Shown here piece by piece: positions 11,513 through 24,593 of a stretch of DNA of 64,000 bases. This stretch comes from Cinclus cinclus (Eukaryota > Chordata > Aves > Passeriformes > Cinclidae), in the NCBI RefSeq assembly GCF_963662255.1, contig NC_085049.1:60683158-60747157 (forward strand), written 5' to 3'. The translations under genes were made by a program, and so were the position numbers. Numbering within the stretch: position 1 is the stretch's first letter; each line of letters begins with the position of its first letter. The notes below the pieces were generated by a model, which worked only from the letters and a program-made list of their open reading frames with translations, was not told where the DNA came from and made no database searches.

Positions 11513-13300
11513 CTGTGGGAAGGAAGAGGAAAAATAGAGTTGGCAAACGCACAGAAACCAGCATTACAGCAAGACTTCTGAAGTACTGCTGTCCCCTGAG
11601 ATTGTAATGCATGTCTTGTGCCATATGAGAGAGGAACTGCTGCCCATTAGGCTTATTTGTGGAGGATTTCTTTTGCAGCTGTGATGACATAAGACACTTG
11701 AGGCTTGTTTAGTGTGTGCCATGAGGAATAAACCTTTGTTAGGAGGAAATCAGTAATAAGATATGACGACAGTTTGGTGCTACATGTTGAATCCCATGTG
11801 CAGTAGCTGTCTAACTGTTTATTCCCCCGCTCCCTCAAAACAGTTGAATCCTTTTTGTTGCCTTTTAAAGGTGTTTTGCAAAACCCACTGGGATTTTCTA
11901 ATGAAAATCTGGAAATACTTTCATGATATACAGGAAAAAAAAAAAGAAAAATAATCCCAACTCAACACTTTCCAATTCTCCAATGCTTTTTTTGTAACAA
12001 AAATAATCAGGCCACTGGAAACATTTAGTTGGCTGACAACCTCCCCTGATGACCATATGTGGCTACCTGTGTTGACAGAGGCAGGGGGACGCAGGCAGAG
12101 CCACGGCAGGGTGTGCAGGTGCATACTCACAGCAAACCAGCATGACGGCTCCAGTCATGTAGAAACGTTTGCCTTTTTCCAGGGTGAACAGCTGGATAAT
12201 GAACAGGACGAGCGCCACAACGGAGAAAATGATCGAGAGGATCATAAAGGCTTGCACAGCTTTGAGGGAAGCTGTCAAAACACAGAGAATAGATGGGAGA
12301 AGGTCAGGACTCAGTCTTGGCAGTGCTCATCAATGTCCTGTGATTCACCATGATGAAATGCAGATGTAACTTACCCTCATCTTGACTGCTAACTGGCAGC
12401 TGAGAGCAGGTGTTGTTGCACAGCAGCCAGAGTCCTGTTGAGATCGTTCCAAAGTTGGAAGAGCCCACCATCCAAACCTGAAACAGGACAGAACGGTTGT
12501 GTCAAGGGTCAGGAAAGCTTCTTTGCTCTTCTGTCAGACTAACCCCTAAAGTGAGCACGAGTAGCCCAAGTGCCTGAAAATGTCAGCACAAGTCGGTCGC
12601 AATGAGCACCCGGACGGGATGGGATATGGCCCTGCCTTCCAGTGCCACGAGTCATTTGGTCTGGGCAAAACACCGTGAACTCTGTTCCAGTCATCGTGGA
12701 GAAATCTCCCAGGTCATCCTGACCCTCTTCCCGTGTGAGGCGGCAGGGGGTCATGGCTGGCCAAGCGGGTGTGAGGGGACCCCAAAATCTGCTCCAATGG
12801 CAGGTGGGGTCACAGGAACCCTGGCAGTGCCACCAGGGTTTCCCTCGGCCCAGATTTCCCTGGCACCCTTTGGCATGGGATGCATGCTGGTGGGAACAGC
12901 CTGGCCATGCCAGGACTGGCACTGCTGACCTCCCTGGCCCCGACTTGAACTGTCCCTGATGAAGGGCGTGTTGAGGTGCTCCTGGCTCTGGGGTCCGGGG
13001 AGGTGACAGACAGAGGCTGCCTCCTGTACTACCTGTACCACCCCGGCTGCCTTCCTGCTCCCTGAGCACACCCATCACTGTTTCACCTCTCCCCATGACT
13101 GTGAGTGGATGTTCCTCACCCTCACCTGAGTGCCCACCCTTGGTCCACCTGCCAGCCGTATCTGAGGCTGGCTGCTGCCACGGAAGGTGACAGCCATACC
13201 TCATCCAGGGCAGTCTACTTACGTTGGCAATGGTGGAGACAAAGAGCATGATGACAGTGGCAATGTGAACCACAAAGATACCAGCCAGTAGCACCAACAT
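11349..13300 (-). CDS. EMP1: Epithelial membrane protein 1, four coding exons
   Basis: Coding exons on the minus strand are 13300-13223, 12477-12375, 12271-12131 and 11512-11349. They join in phase (0, 1, 1) to 486 nt, giving 161 residues plus TAA; mammalian EMP1 is about 157. All introns are GT-AG. The product is a tetraspan PMP22/EMP-family plasma-membrane protein linked in other vertebrates to epithelial adhesion and growth control. Visible features are TM1 (about residues 2-25, start [20 protein letters not shown]), a first loop with W28, G41-L42-W43, C46 and C50 and an N47-N48-T49 glycosylation sequon, TM2 (about 66-90), TM3 (about 98-118), a second loop with HHGY (133-136), TM4 (about 137-158) and a cytoplasmic tail ending RKK. 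The ATG is chosen because it matches the family N-terminus and lies 40 nt inside an exon with a strong acceptor. A non-coding first exon must lie upstream and is not located. EMP2, EMP3 and PMP22 fit less well. Confidence 0.97.
12131..12271 (-). CDS. EMP1: EMP1 exon encoding TM2 and the start of TM3
   Basis: This 141 nt exon is entered and left in phase 1, with acceptor GACAG and donor GTGAGT. It encodes the highly conserved [14 protein letters not shown] segment, the cytoplasmic EKGKRF link and the start of TM3 up to Cys107. Trp108 is split across the following intron. Confidence 0.96.
12375..12477 (-). CDS. EMP1: EMP1 exon encoding the first extracellular loop
   Basis: This 103 nt exon runs from acceptor CAG to donor GTAAG and ends in phase 1. 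It encodes residues 27-60, including Trp28, the GLW-x-x-C motif (41-46), the second loop cysteine (C50) and the NNT sequon (47-49). Loop spacing differs slightly from the mammalian protein: two residues longer before GLW and one residue shorter between the cysteines. Confidence 0.95.
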
Positions 13301-13340
13301 CTTGGGTCTCTTCTAGGTGGTGTCACTGATACAGAGACCT
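13223..13340 (-). CDS. EMP1: EMP1 first coding exon (40 nt 5' UTR plus residues 1-26)
   Basis: A pyrimidine-rich acceptor ending CTCCCTCAG precedes the exon at 13341. Non-coding exon sequence follows (13340-13301), then the ATG at 13300. The exon ends after Asn26 with donor GTAAGT, phase 0. It encodes the first transmembrane segment. The acceptor is the evidence for at least one further 5' exon. Confidence 0.93.
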
Positions 13341-13464
13341 CTGAGGGAGAACAAGAACAGAGGGAGGACATGAAGGGAAGGGCTGAGTCAAAGAACAGCA
13401 TTACCATTTGTTTACAAGCAAAATACCAGGCTGACCTTAGGTTCACTCTGGAAATGTGGAATCA

Positions 13465-13490
13465 CAAAAAAACAAACAAACAAACAAAAC
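13465..13490 (+). repeat. (AAAC)n microsatellite upstream of the EMP1 ATG exon
   Basis: A-run plus four AAAC units, in the intron upstream of the first coding exon. Confidence 0.9.
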
Positions 13491-15364
13491 ACTAAAAACT
13501 TTGTCAAAATCTGCTCAAGAGGTTAAATAGAGCCTGAAGGAGAAGGAACCAATATGGGAGGAGATGTAGAACATGGGTAGATAATTTGGGGGCATTTTAA
13601 AAATAGCCTGAATATATACACAGGTTGCTTAAATTGGTGTGTTAATGTAAAGTAAAAATGCCATACTCCAGGCCTACATTCTAGGAAGAGGAGTTTTTGC
13701 CCATGGGATTCAGAGAGGTCAGGAAAGATGTTTCTCTTCCTGTTTTCCTCTGGTGTCTCAGCCTCTTCCAGCTGCTCAGGGTCACAGACAGGTGGTATGG
13801 AATGGGGTAACTGTGGGCTTCTTGGTGCCTCAGTTGTTGAGTAGTTGTGGAGAGGGAGCCAGAGGAGTGGCCCCTACTCAGTAGACCACTCCTTTAAGTG
13901 AAGAGGAGAGTAACCAGAAAAGAAATGCTATGAAGTTTTCAGGAGCTGGGGAAGATGCCCAGGTTTCCAACAAAAACTGTCTGTTTCCCTTTTACAACTT
14001 GAGGCATGCAGGTCACTTTATCAATACAGTAAGGTTCTCTTGTAATGCAAATTCCTCTTTGGTTTGTTTTGGGGATTTTTGCCTCTGTACCCTGCGAGCT
14101 TTTTTTTTAAGGTTTTCATGTCACTGATGAACATGTGACTGGAAAGAGAGGGGAAAGTGCTTTAGAAAGCTTGCCTGACGTGGTTTGTCCAGACTGATAG
14201 CTTTTCACCTGAAAACGTGAAATACAAGGAACAAACCTAAGCTGTGAGAATGAGTGTAGACCATTCACACAAATCAAGTGAGTATGTTTCAGGCAGAAGC
14301 ATTTACTGAGTCTACTCTGTGGCCAGTAAACTTCCTACAAAGTTTGACAGGGATGTTTTGCTCTTTCCCTCAATAGTGTTGGTACTGAAGAGCAGTATCA
14401 AGCATGTGATTAATGTTAGCTGTCAAGTTATTTTGATCCAGGTGACTCAGGTAAGGTCTGATGCTGTCACCATTTGTACAGGGTGTGGTAACACTGTCAT
14501 GAAACAATGCACTTATACCTCATGATGCCTTTCACACCAACTGTAACAAAAGGCTTTGTGAAGTCCCATTCATGTGTCTTTTTTTACTTGATGACTCCAC
14601 CTACTCCACTACTGTCTTTCCTCTCATTGTGGACATAAGTGGGAATGCATTCCTGTAAAATAGGAATAAATAAAGCTGCAGTTGTTCCTGGCGCTGCTTT
14701 GTACACAGTTTCCCAAACCACAGTGGGTAGGCAGGCTTCTCCATCAGTGGCACTTTGACTAGTTCAGCATTAACTGGTGACCAGGAAGAATTCCTTGGGT
14801 TTAGGATCTCAAGGAACCAATTGTTAGGTCACTGCTCTCACCCAAACAAAGCTACTCTTTAGTAAGACAGATTGGGTTTGGTGACTAGTCCCATGTCCTC
14901 AGCAAATCTTGTCTACTGTGAGGTTTCCTTCACCTGGAGAACTCTTTGGAGATGTTAAACCCTGACTTGCTGAATGTGGGCCAGGCTTGCTTGTCTGCTT
15001 TGTGGTGTCCTAGCAAAATCATGCTCTAGAGCTTGATTTGGCTGGATGGCCTGGTCACTGTGATCTCTCTCATCACAGTACCTCCTTTAGTGATGATCTT
15101 GGAGAAAGCACAGCCTTCTTAGCACTTTCCCTCTCACTGTAGTGACAGTCACTTAGGATTTCAGCACTGCTAAAACCCAGGTTCTCGACAGTTTATGCAG
15201 GCTACCACATGAACATCCCTGACCTAAGGGTTAAACCCCTTCTTTCCATTGATTGTAAAAGGAATGAGGCAACTCAAACTAAGAAACTATTGCTGTTGTC
15301 ATGAATAAGTGACATATCTGCAGCAAACTCGAGTCAAATCTTCCTGTCCCTTTGACTAGTTCTC

Positions 15365-15421
15365 TTTTTTTTTTTTTTGTTTTGTTTTGTTTTGTTTTGT
15401 TTTGTTTCGTTTTGTTTTGTT
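15365..15421 (+). repeat. Poly(T) followed by (TTTTG)n microsatellite
   Basis: Fourteen T, then about eight TTTTG units with one C interruption. This could be the A-rich tail of a lost minus-strand retroelement, but no body is recognisable next to it. Confidence 0.95.
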
Positions 15422-18400
15422 ACCTTGCCTCGCACAAACTGTAACAATGTTCTTGACACTATAGGGCACTGGCAAGCATAAATTCTGATAAATTTGCCTG
15501 CTCTGAAATTTGCCTTTACTGAACAGTGGCTAAACTTTCTTCTTTCTTAGATGGATGTATTTTTCCATGGCCTCTTTAAAATCTCATTCAGTGCTTTTTT
15601 TTTCTTGTATTTTTTAGGACCTTCAAACAAAGCTTTCTACTTGAAAGATTAAAAACCTAGTTTCATGACATCCTAAGGACTAGAACAGTCCTTTTAAATG
15701 CATCTTTTGTTTGCATTCAGAAATGAAAATGAGGGATAAATGTTACTTTACAATGTAAAAAAAACCCCCAAAACCCAAAATCGTGACCCCATGCCCAGGA
15801 TTTTGACCAATATTCTATGAAAAACCTGAAATCCTTTATTCCTTTTGCTTTTTCTGCCTGTTCTAGCACTGCAGGAGAGCAGTGTTAGTTCAGGTGCTTT
15901 CAGTGCACCTACTTCCTGAGAACGTCATCACCTCTCCCTGAATACACACGCTATCAAATGCAAACTCCCCCAGGGGATTTGTGCTCACCGCTTAGTTTTG
16001 ATTCTTTGTGAGTTAAAGCACAAGCCTCCCTCTGTATTCATTTGCTTTACCCCTTCTTCATCTCTCTGTGCCTGTTAAATAAAACACGAGAGAACAATCC
16101 CACAGGAGCCGTGGGTGAAGGAATGGCACTGAAATAGAATCACTTCTGTCTCTGATGCTATGGCGTGGACTTTTCCTCCCGTTAGACACAGAAACTGGCA
16201 GAGCATTGGGGACTGACAGAAAAACGTTTCCATTTGTTAAGTGTGAGACATCTTTCTCCACTACAGGGTGGGGTCACATTGCTGGAGCAATAGGACAAAA
16301 TTGAATGCAAATGCCTTTTCTTCCATTCTCCTACCTAAACTGCAGCTGCATTTGGAATTCCTCAGGCTCCTCTTGGGCTATGAGTCAGTCTTAGCCTTCC
16401 TAGAGCTGCCAGTTTTTTCCACTGACTCACCCCAAAGTTCTCAAACCCCACAGTAATTTAACCCTGAAAGATTAAGTGCCCAGGACGCTGTCAGTTTTAG
16501 GACTGCTTCTCAAGAACCAATCAGGCAAACAATTTGTGAGTCTTCCCCAAGCATCTTTGAGAGGAGAGACCCTAACTAAGCCAAGAAAAAAAGGAATGAG
16601 ACAACAGTAGAAGGACTACTGAGGTAGGGCAGGCTGGTGGGGAAGTGGTCATACACCTGCTGAATAGCCCACATGACTCAAGAGAAGATACTGTGCTGAT
16701 AAAAGTGGACTGACCTTCCTTTTCATGGGGTGATGGATGAAGAGAAATAACAAGCCACACCAACAGTAAGCACAAATAAGATTCACCATAGAAGCCTTCA
16801 GTACAAAAAAACCCTGCAGATAAGCTTGACAGACTCTTAGCTGTGTAGGGAATATTCTTCTGACCATGCAGGAGTACACATACTGGGGAACAACACACAG
16901 GTCTGCTGCACCCCTGTTCAAGTTTAATCATGCTGGTACTATCTATTAAAAACTAAGACAAAGACTTCTCATGCAGGCAGATTGTTGCCACCCATATCAC
17001 CCCTCCGTCTACTTAAGTGTTTTGGATCCTTCTGTCTGAGGGCAATATGGAGAAGTGAGTCCTTGTCCCTGGTTTGCTTCTTAGAAAAGGATCAGGATGG
17101 AATGTGAAGTGCCACTTGGAGGTATGATAAAGGCCAATGGTATAATTTCTTAAATATAGAGAGTGAGTTACTCAAGAGGGTAAGACAGATTAGGTAGAGG
17201 TCCTTTGCTTCTGATAGAAAGTGCATTGCAGGGAAAAAACTAGAGGGTGAGTGTACAGGATATTTCTGCAGGAACAATGGGGTCATTTTGGGTGAAAAAT
17301 CAGGGCAGTCTCAACTAAATTTGAAGTATTTCAGATCTCAAGTATTCCTTAATGGATGTAATTCATCTGACTTCCATTTCCATCTTCCTCTCTGAACTGA
17401 GGTCCCTGCTTGGGACTGCCTCTCCCAGGCTGAATTGGTGAGAGATGCTGGCTGAGGTGAGAACCCAGCCAACATCCTGTAGCTCCCTAGTGTCCAGGGA
17501 GCAGCAGACATCTAAACTGCAGTGCCTGTGCACACTGGTGACCTTTCATTCCCTTCAAAGTGAATTTTTCTGAGACTGAAGATGAAGCTGAAGACCCTTT
17601 AATTCAATGCATTAGCTTTCTCAACAATGGAAAGATGGCCTTTTGGGGAAAAAAACAAATGCTTTTGGTTTGAATGTCAACAAAAATCTCCATAGATTGA
17701 AAACAGCTAACACAAAAGAAATTCTACCTTTCCCAGCTGCCACTACAGAATATAAGGAAGGCAGTAGTAAGTCAGACCAGTGGTCTGATTCTCCCAGTCT
17801 CTGATGGGGACAACAGGAGGTCCAATATTTAGAGAAAGCATGTGAACTTGGCCACTGTCTGAGGGGCATAGAGTCATAGCAGGAATACTGGTTGTTCAAA
17901 TCAGGGCCAAGTCCACTTGGAAAGGAAGGAGAAAACTGGAGAGTAATGGATAGAAAGTAAAAACTGTTTGGTATTGTTTGAGATGGCCACAAACTTCCAC
18001 CTCTGTTACCAGCACATTCCTCAGTGCAAAACCAAGCACAAATGGCAATGCTGCCATGTTGCTACCAGTAAGGGAAACCTCAGCGTGGGACAAAACCTTC
18101 TGCAGAATTTGTACATATGCCTTTTGGCTGAGCTGAGGCCATCACTGCATCTTGGACCTACTACAACTGCACACCTTGTCCTTGTGTGGGCTATGAGCAT
18201 CAGTCCTCATTGTGCCCACAGTCATTTGGCAGGATGCAAAGATGTGAATATCTCTCTGATATTTTGGTGCTGTTATGACTTTGGATATGTGACATTGTTA
18301 CTGGAAAGCTCATGACAACTTTAAGCAACAGGGAAGAATCCTTTTGCTTTCACCCTTTGCTCTGTCTCCTGCTTCAGACCCTGATGAATCCAGAGTCCTT

Positions 18401-21400
18401 GCTGACTCCAGACTTTAGCAAACTACTGTATGTCAGCACTGCTGTTGACAGCCTAGTTTTGACAGAGCAGCCTGACTCAATTTACAAGTCAGATGCTTTT
18501 TATAGACATGTGGATGAGTAGGCTAGTGCCTCTGGGAAGAGATTTCACGTGTGTGGGAGAAGGGCTGGGCGTAGGCACACGGAGACCTTTGGAGCCTCTG
18601 GTTTATGCCAGTGAGATTTCACGTACATATGGGTAGTGGCTGTGATGATCACATGTGTACTGAAAGGTTGTAAAACCAGCAGATTAATGTCAACCAAAAA
18701 GAAAGCATAGACCAGCCTGAGGGGCTACAGCTGAAAATAAGTTAATGGAAGATTTTGCCTTGTTCCTGTGAAGCATTTCCTGGCAGATTGGACTCCAAAG
18801 AGATCAGTGGAATTTCCTTCCCAATGGAGTGGTGAAACACCAGCATGTGAAAAATTTCTTATGGGATCTGACAAATTCCTCAGGAATCTGCTCTTGGTGA
18901 TGAACCTTCGCTCACTGAGAGATGCAGAGGGGAGTCACAAAAGATGACACAGAAGGGTTTTCCAGCTCTCATGCTCATGATTCATATGAGAGTGGGGAAA
19001 ATATCAGAACTCCTAGGGCAGACAGTGAGAAATTGGCATTTTCTCCAAAAGAAACCACCCTTGAGCGCTCAGCCATGTGACAACATCAACTGAAACTCCA
19101 ATGCTGGCTTGGTAGTCGGAAAGGGAAGAGACATCTGCCTGGGGCCTGGCAGGCAGCCAGCAGCTTCTGCCGGAGGAAAACACTGTCACTCCTCACACCC
19201 GGCAGGGCTGGGAATGATGGGCAGAGGGAGGGGTGGGGAAGGGGACCCCAGAGCTGAGGGAGGCACAGCTGTGTTCCTGCACACCTCCAGAGGTGCCGTG
19301 CAGAGCACTCTCACCCCTTAGAGCGCTGGGTGGTCCCTGGGTAGGTAAACTAGAGACCGGAGCTGCTGGCAGGAGTTCCAACAAGATTCTGAAATACACG
19401 GGAAACATCTGTGGGAGGTGCTGTGTGCAGGGGTGTGCATCTGCAGCTCTGTGTGGCTCCCTCTACGAATGGGAGTGTGTGTCTGTGGGCTCCCTGCGTA
19501 CCCTGTGTGTGCGTCTGTGTGCGTGCACAGCTTCTTCACGGGTGCGCGGATCTATCCGTGCCACACTGGCAGCGTCCCCGTGGAAGGAACTGTCTGACAG
19601 CTCTGACAGGAAAGCTCAGGTTACAGAGTGGTATGAGCAAAAGAACACAGATCACTTCTGGTGCGACTTCCTGCTTTTCCTCTTTGCAACGGCCCTGAGA
19701 CAGAGGTTGAAGGACTGTAAAGCCCACAGCAGCTATACTTTTGGCAGCATTCTTGGGTTGAAACTGCAGTCCTATGATTTACATAGACAGTTTTGTCTAG
19801 ATATCCCTTCTTTCTTTTTCTTTTCCAAAGGAGTGTAACTCTAAAAAAAGAAGTTGTATCTTACAGTGTGTCTGTCTCTCAAAACTGCAAAACCTCGGTA
19901 CAGCCTATGAGACACTGAGGTCGGTGTGACTCAGGCATCTAAAGAGTCTGAGCTTTTGGGTCAGGCTGCTTTCAGGGTGCCTTTGCTCCTGCAAGCAAGT
20001 TTGGAAAAGACTGTGCAGAATTCAAATGCAAAATTGTGTGAAAGCTCTTTCTTTCAACCAAAGTGCACAAGTGATGAACTGGAGGGAGCGTGTGCATAAA
20101 ACAGACACAGGAGGATGCTGCGTAGCCTGGAGCTGGCCAGTGCTCTGTGCAGGGTGTGATAAAGGTGGTCGTGGTGTACAATACACCATCTGGCTTTCAG
20201 AGGGCTCCTTACACCTGTGACCAGTACGGTATCAGCTGGTTCATGTTACACGTGGCTTTGGAGACATCAAGAGCTCACCTGCTGAAGGCCCACCACGGCT
20301 GGCCAAGGTGCAGCCACTGGAGGTCAGCTAGCAGGCAGGATGGCTCAGCTGCCTAAGCTGTCACCGCCAGTGGATGTGCCCAGCTCTCTTTCAACAGTGG
20401 TCCACATTCCTGGACCTGGTCTTCAGCAATCCTCTCACGAGCCCACTCCAGGCTCTGAGCATTTTGTAGCTCTCTCCTGTTGCTCCCATAGCTTCCACTA
20501 TCCTTCCCAGAGGCTTGCTGCAGCCAATACAGAGAAGATATCTCTCTGGAATGAGAAGAATGTGGACAATGGACCCAGTCGTGGCTGTTGCTTTCACAAC
20601 TCCTCTCGTTCAGCAGACTCTACCCGGCGAGGGCAAAAGGACAACAGAGGTCCTCACCCTGGATTTCCTCAAATACAAACATATTGCCAGGTGGCCTCAC
20701 ATCACAAGAGCTAAGCCTTCAGCATGAGTCACTGCTCACCTGTGTCAGCCACTCCAGCACTGAGAGTTCAGTGTGTTTCCTGCGGGACTGGGGATGACCC
20801 AGCCCAGATCTGTCCCTGGGCTCTCATCATGGGTGTCTCCCCATGCCTCTGTTATAGACTAGTTTTCACACGGTGAAGGGGATAGATCTTAATTATGATC
20901 TTGGCAAACTTGTCACTCCCTCAGGCAATGTGGTTCTGGAGCTGAGCTGTCCTAACCTGTCCCTCCCTTCTATGACAAGGCATGGGCTATGTTTGGTCTT
21001 ACCAAGGGAGCACCTTCCATATACTCTCTGCCCTTCTGAAAACAGTTCAGGAGGAGCAGGGTGCATGAAGCTGCAAATTTGGCCAGAGTTTCCTTTGTTC
21101 AAGGTCAAGCTGTTCTAGCTAAGGAGGTACTTTCCAAAACTCTCCCAGCAGGGTTCAAAGACATCACACTCCAGAGGGCAGCCCCGAGATGTGCTGCTTT
21201 GCTGCTCTCCCTGCAGTGTAATGGCAGAAAGCAGCCTAAGAGGCCCTCCAGATTTCCCTCTGGGCAGTTTATACAGGGAACTGCTGCTACACCCTGTGTG
21301 ATGCTATGGGAGGATTTGGTGTGGGCTGGCCCTGACAGAAGATCAATACAGGCACAACTGAGATGTGCTTCAGCACATTTGTTCGCTGCCACTGTTACAG

Positions 21401-24400
21401 CACTGTGGTTATGAGTTGGCTTTCAATCCTGGCAGGGCCATGGAGAAGAGCCTCCTTTTCTGTGAATGTTGCTTTGCCTCAGCAGAAAAGACCAATGAAG
21501 TATGAAGCATCCATCTTCAGATGTGAGGATTGGCAATCCCCTCCCTCGCCCTCCCTTTTAGAGGAGTAAAATAGCAGCTCCAGGCCTCTTACTTCTCCCT
21601 GCCTTGAAGGAATGGTAAATAAATCTCATCTTTTAGTTTTATCTCATTAATTTTTTGTTGGAAAACAGAAGGAAGGAAAAAAATTAGGAGTGCCATGCCT
21701 TGCAGCCTGCCTTATGTTGTGCTGGGTGACAGTGCTATCACTTCCCTATTGAAAGGTACAGGCACAGAAACCTGTTGAGATCAAAGGGGTCTAGTAGTGC
21801 TATTTCTTGCCTTACAGGGCACTTGAGGGCAAAGTCCAGCCCAGCATCAGGTGTCTCCTTTACCATCCATGCAGCACTTAGCGAAGGGAGCACTAAGTGA
21901 ACCGGGTGGGGGGGTGAACAAGGAGAAACATGCCATGGAAGGGGTGTCCCAGCAGCCAGCTGGGGATTACGGGGCCCTTGAATCCCCATGGGAGCGGGCA
22001 GGGCTATAGAAGCAGGCTTCCTCCTGCTTTTGCTTGCTCTGAAGAAGCAGAAGTGGGCACAGGCTGAGTGCCATGTGTGAGCCTTGTGGCTGGGAGGGTG
22101 ATGAATTAGTGCATTAGATTGCAGCAAATCTCCCCAGTCTCATTATACGCGAGGCCCTGAGGTGGGTCTTTTACCAAAAACTTGTTTGCTATTATCAGCA
22201 AATCTCCCAGAACTGTTTCAAAATACAACCTCTTCTCCACCCCAGACCACCAAACAGTAATTCCTGCGTGCACTTGCATCGCTCCCACACTGCAAAATTG
22301 AAAGACCACAGGTTAGGCCAGAAGGGCTGGTTTTCCAAGCCCAGGGCTCTATGTCCTCAGCAGGGTCTCACTTGGGGGAGTTCTAGCAGCTCTGCAGCTG
22401 AGGCACCCACTGCAAAACTTGGTGTTTCTCCGCAAGATCCCACGTCATTCCTGCCTTGATGTGTCCTTGGGTGTGGCTCAGCCATATAGCTGTCAGACAT
22501 CTCCGTGGGGATGGCGTGTGCCCAGTGGAGATCCCTGCTCACCCAGGGATAGCCGAGATGAATGGCTCAGAGTGTGTGTCATGTGTTTGCCTGGTTAGTC
22601 ATAGCTGGGGGAGACTCCACAGAGCCTGCTGACGGGAATTCCTTTGGGGGGTGTGCAGGGCCTCCCACCAAGGCGCTGCGTTTCAGGGGATGCTCCCAGG
22701 CACTACAGTGTAAGGTACCTCAGTTGTGATCCTTTTCCGATGCTAATCCTCAAGGGAGCAAATAGAAATAAGATGCCCTCGAGCCCTCATTCTCCCAGTG
22801 CTCACCATCCCCAGGTGGACTGGGTGGAGGCATTCAGCTGGCTCAAACCCTTGTTATCATAGGGACAGCAGTTCATGGGCTCCAAGTTTTCACACTCTTC
22901 ATGCCCACCTCCCTCGAGTATTTGCTTAGAAAAGAATCCCACTACATCCAGAAATGTCAAGTGGGCAGTTCCTGGGCAAATCTGCTCTCAGAGGTGCCTT
23001 GAGGAATTCAGAGCTTCTGAGTGAAAGTTGTTCTGTGGCCACAGCATTTTTTTTTATATCAATATGATTTAATTCTTAATCATATTAAATGACAACTTCC
23101 AAAAATGCTCTCTTCCCATTCTGGTTTCTGACTGCCCTGGAAATACTCGCTGCCTCAGTCAGTTTTCCCACCACTCCAACACATTTATTTCTCAGCCAGG
23201 AGGCATCACTGTATGGCTGAGCTACAAGCAACAGGGACATAGGGGACTTAAAAACTCACAAAATCCATCACTTTTCCAAAAAGTTAGGGTCAGCTCAGCT
23301 TCCAGTTCATTAATATAGTAATTATCCACAGTCCCAGCCTGAGCCCCACCCATTCCTGGCTGTATTTGGCGAAATACTGCTCAGTCTCTTCCAAACGCTT
23401 GAAACTGTGCAGGGGCGGGCTGAGTTCCTGCAACAGGAACCAGTGTGATGCCAACAAACTGGCTTTCCTGCACTCCCTTTCTCAGACCTCAAAAATAGTT
23501 CAGATTTGACCGCAGGATGCAAACCATAGAAGACAGATGAAACATGAGAAATGGTGAAGAAGAGGAGGGAAAGAAAGAGGAGGAGGTTTTGTGGAAAAAG
23601 GCAGGTGAAGAGGGAAAATTGCCAGTCTCTGCAATCCTACATTTCCCATGAGTGTCTCTATCTCCTTGACACACACCCCACCAGCAGACTGTGGTGCTTC
23701 TAGCAGTTCCACCCCACTTTGCCTCGCAGTGTCCCCAGTCCAATGTCTGTGCTGCCAAAGAAGGTGCAAGATGCATTTCTACCCTTCACGTGGCTTTGCT
23801 CAAGAACTGGGGCTCAGCTGCAGTGTCAGAAGCCAGAGCCCCTAGAAAAAGACAGATTGTCTTCATTGCACCCCAGAGTCTGCACCTTTGGGGCATCTCA
23901 GTCTTCACTTGGAACAACTGCTATTGTTTTAGATTAGAGCTTGGCAATCTAATTATGGAGGGGAGAGAGACAAGAAGAAATATTTGAGCGCCAGAAAAAC
24001 TGAGCCTGCAGCCTTAATTCCAAGCAGGCATTTTTTCCACATTTGCAAATAACGCTACACCAAAAGCATACAGCAGCTCCTGAGCGTGAGCTGACCCAAG
24101 CTGGGCACCCTGCACCCTGGCTGCACGTGTCCTGAAGGTGAAAATAACATTGCCATTGCCACTGCCAGCACTTCGAGGCTGCAACCAGGGTGCCTTGCAG
24201 TGCCCCTTTGCCCCGTACAGCAGCTGGATTTCAAAGCGCAAGATGAAAATAAAGGTGTGTGCCATAGCCAGCTCGAGTGCCAAGATGAAGAGAAGTGAAG
24301 GAGCAGAGGAGAAAGGCAGACTGGATCTGCTAGGAGAGGGGAGCAGCCACTGAGGGTGGTGAGGATTTTCAAGAGCAGCTCTTACCGTGCGGGCTGCACC

Positions 24401-24566
24401 TCTGGAAGAAGGAGCGTGCTGGGCTGCAGTGCTGATGTCCTGGAGCGCAGAGCCGGAGTGAAGGGGAGTGACCTGGTGGTGGTTTAAGTTTCCTCCGGTG
24501 GTGTGGGAGGGTGGTGTCCTTCCACTCTGTTTTAAAGGAGTTACTATGAATCAGACTGCCTTTAAA

Positions 24567-24593
24567 GAGAAGAAGAAGAAGAAAAAAAAAAAA
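24567..24593 (+). repeat. GAA repeat and A-run
   Basis: Four GAA units, then twelve A. A second run of fifteen A lies at 24799-24813. Confidence 0.9.

Noticed and set aside
12539..13300. A 253-codon open frame on minus starting at the EMP1 ATG
   Set aside because: After residue 26 it reads through the GTAAGT donor into intron sequence. The EMP1 family sequence resumes only in the exon at 12477, so this is intron read-through.
19233..19838. A 201-codon plus-strand open frame with many cysteines
   Set aside because: No recognised domain, overlapping frames on both strands, and a composition set by local GT/CTG-rich DNA. No splice-supported partner was seen.
22660..22685. CTCF-like CCACCAAGGCGCTG
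   Set aside because: The core lacks two of the usual G positions, so it is too weak to call without binding data.
23061..23087. AT-rich inverted repeat AATATGATTTAA/TTC/TTAATCATATT
   Set aside because: A short, AT-only palindrome is expected by chance in AT-rich DNA, and nothing around it suggests function.
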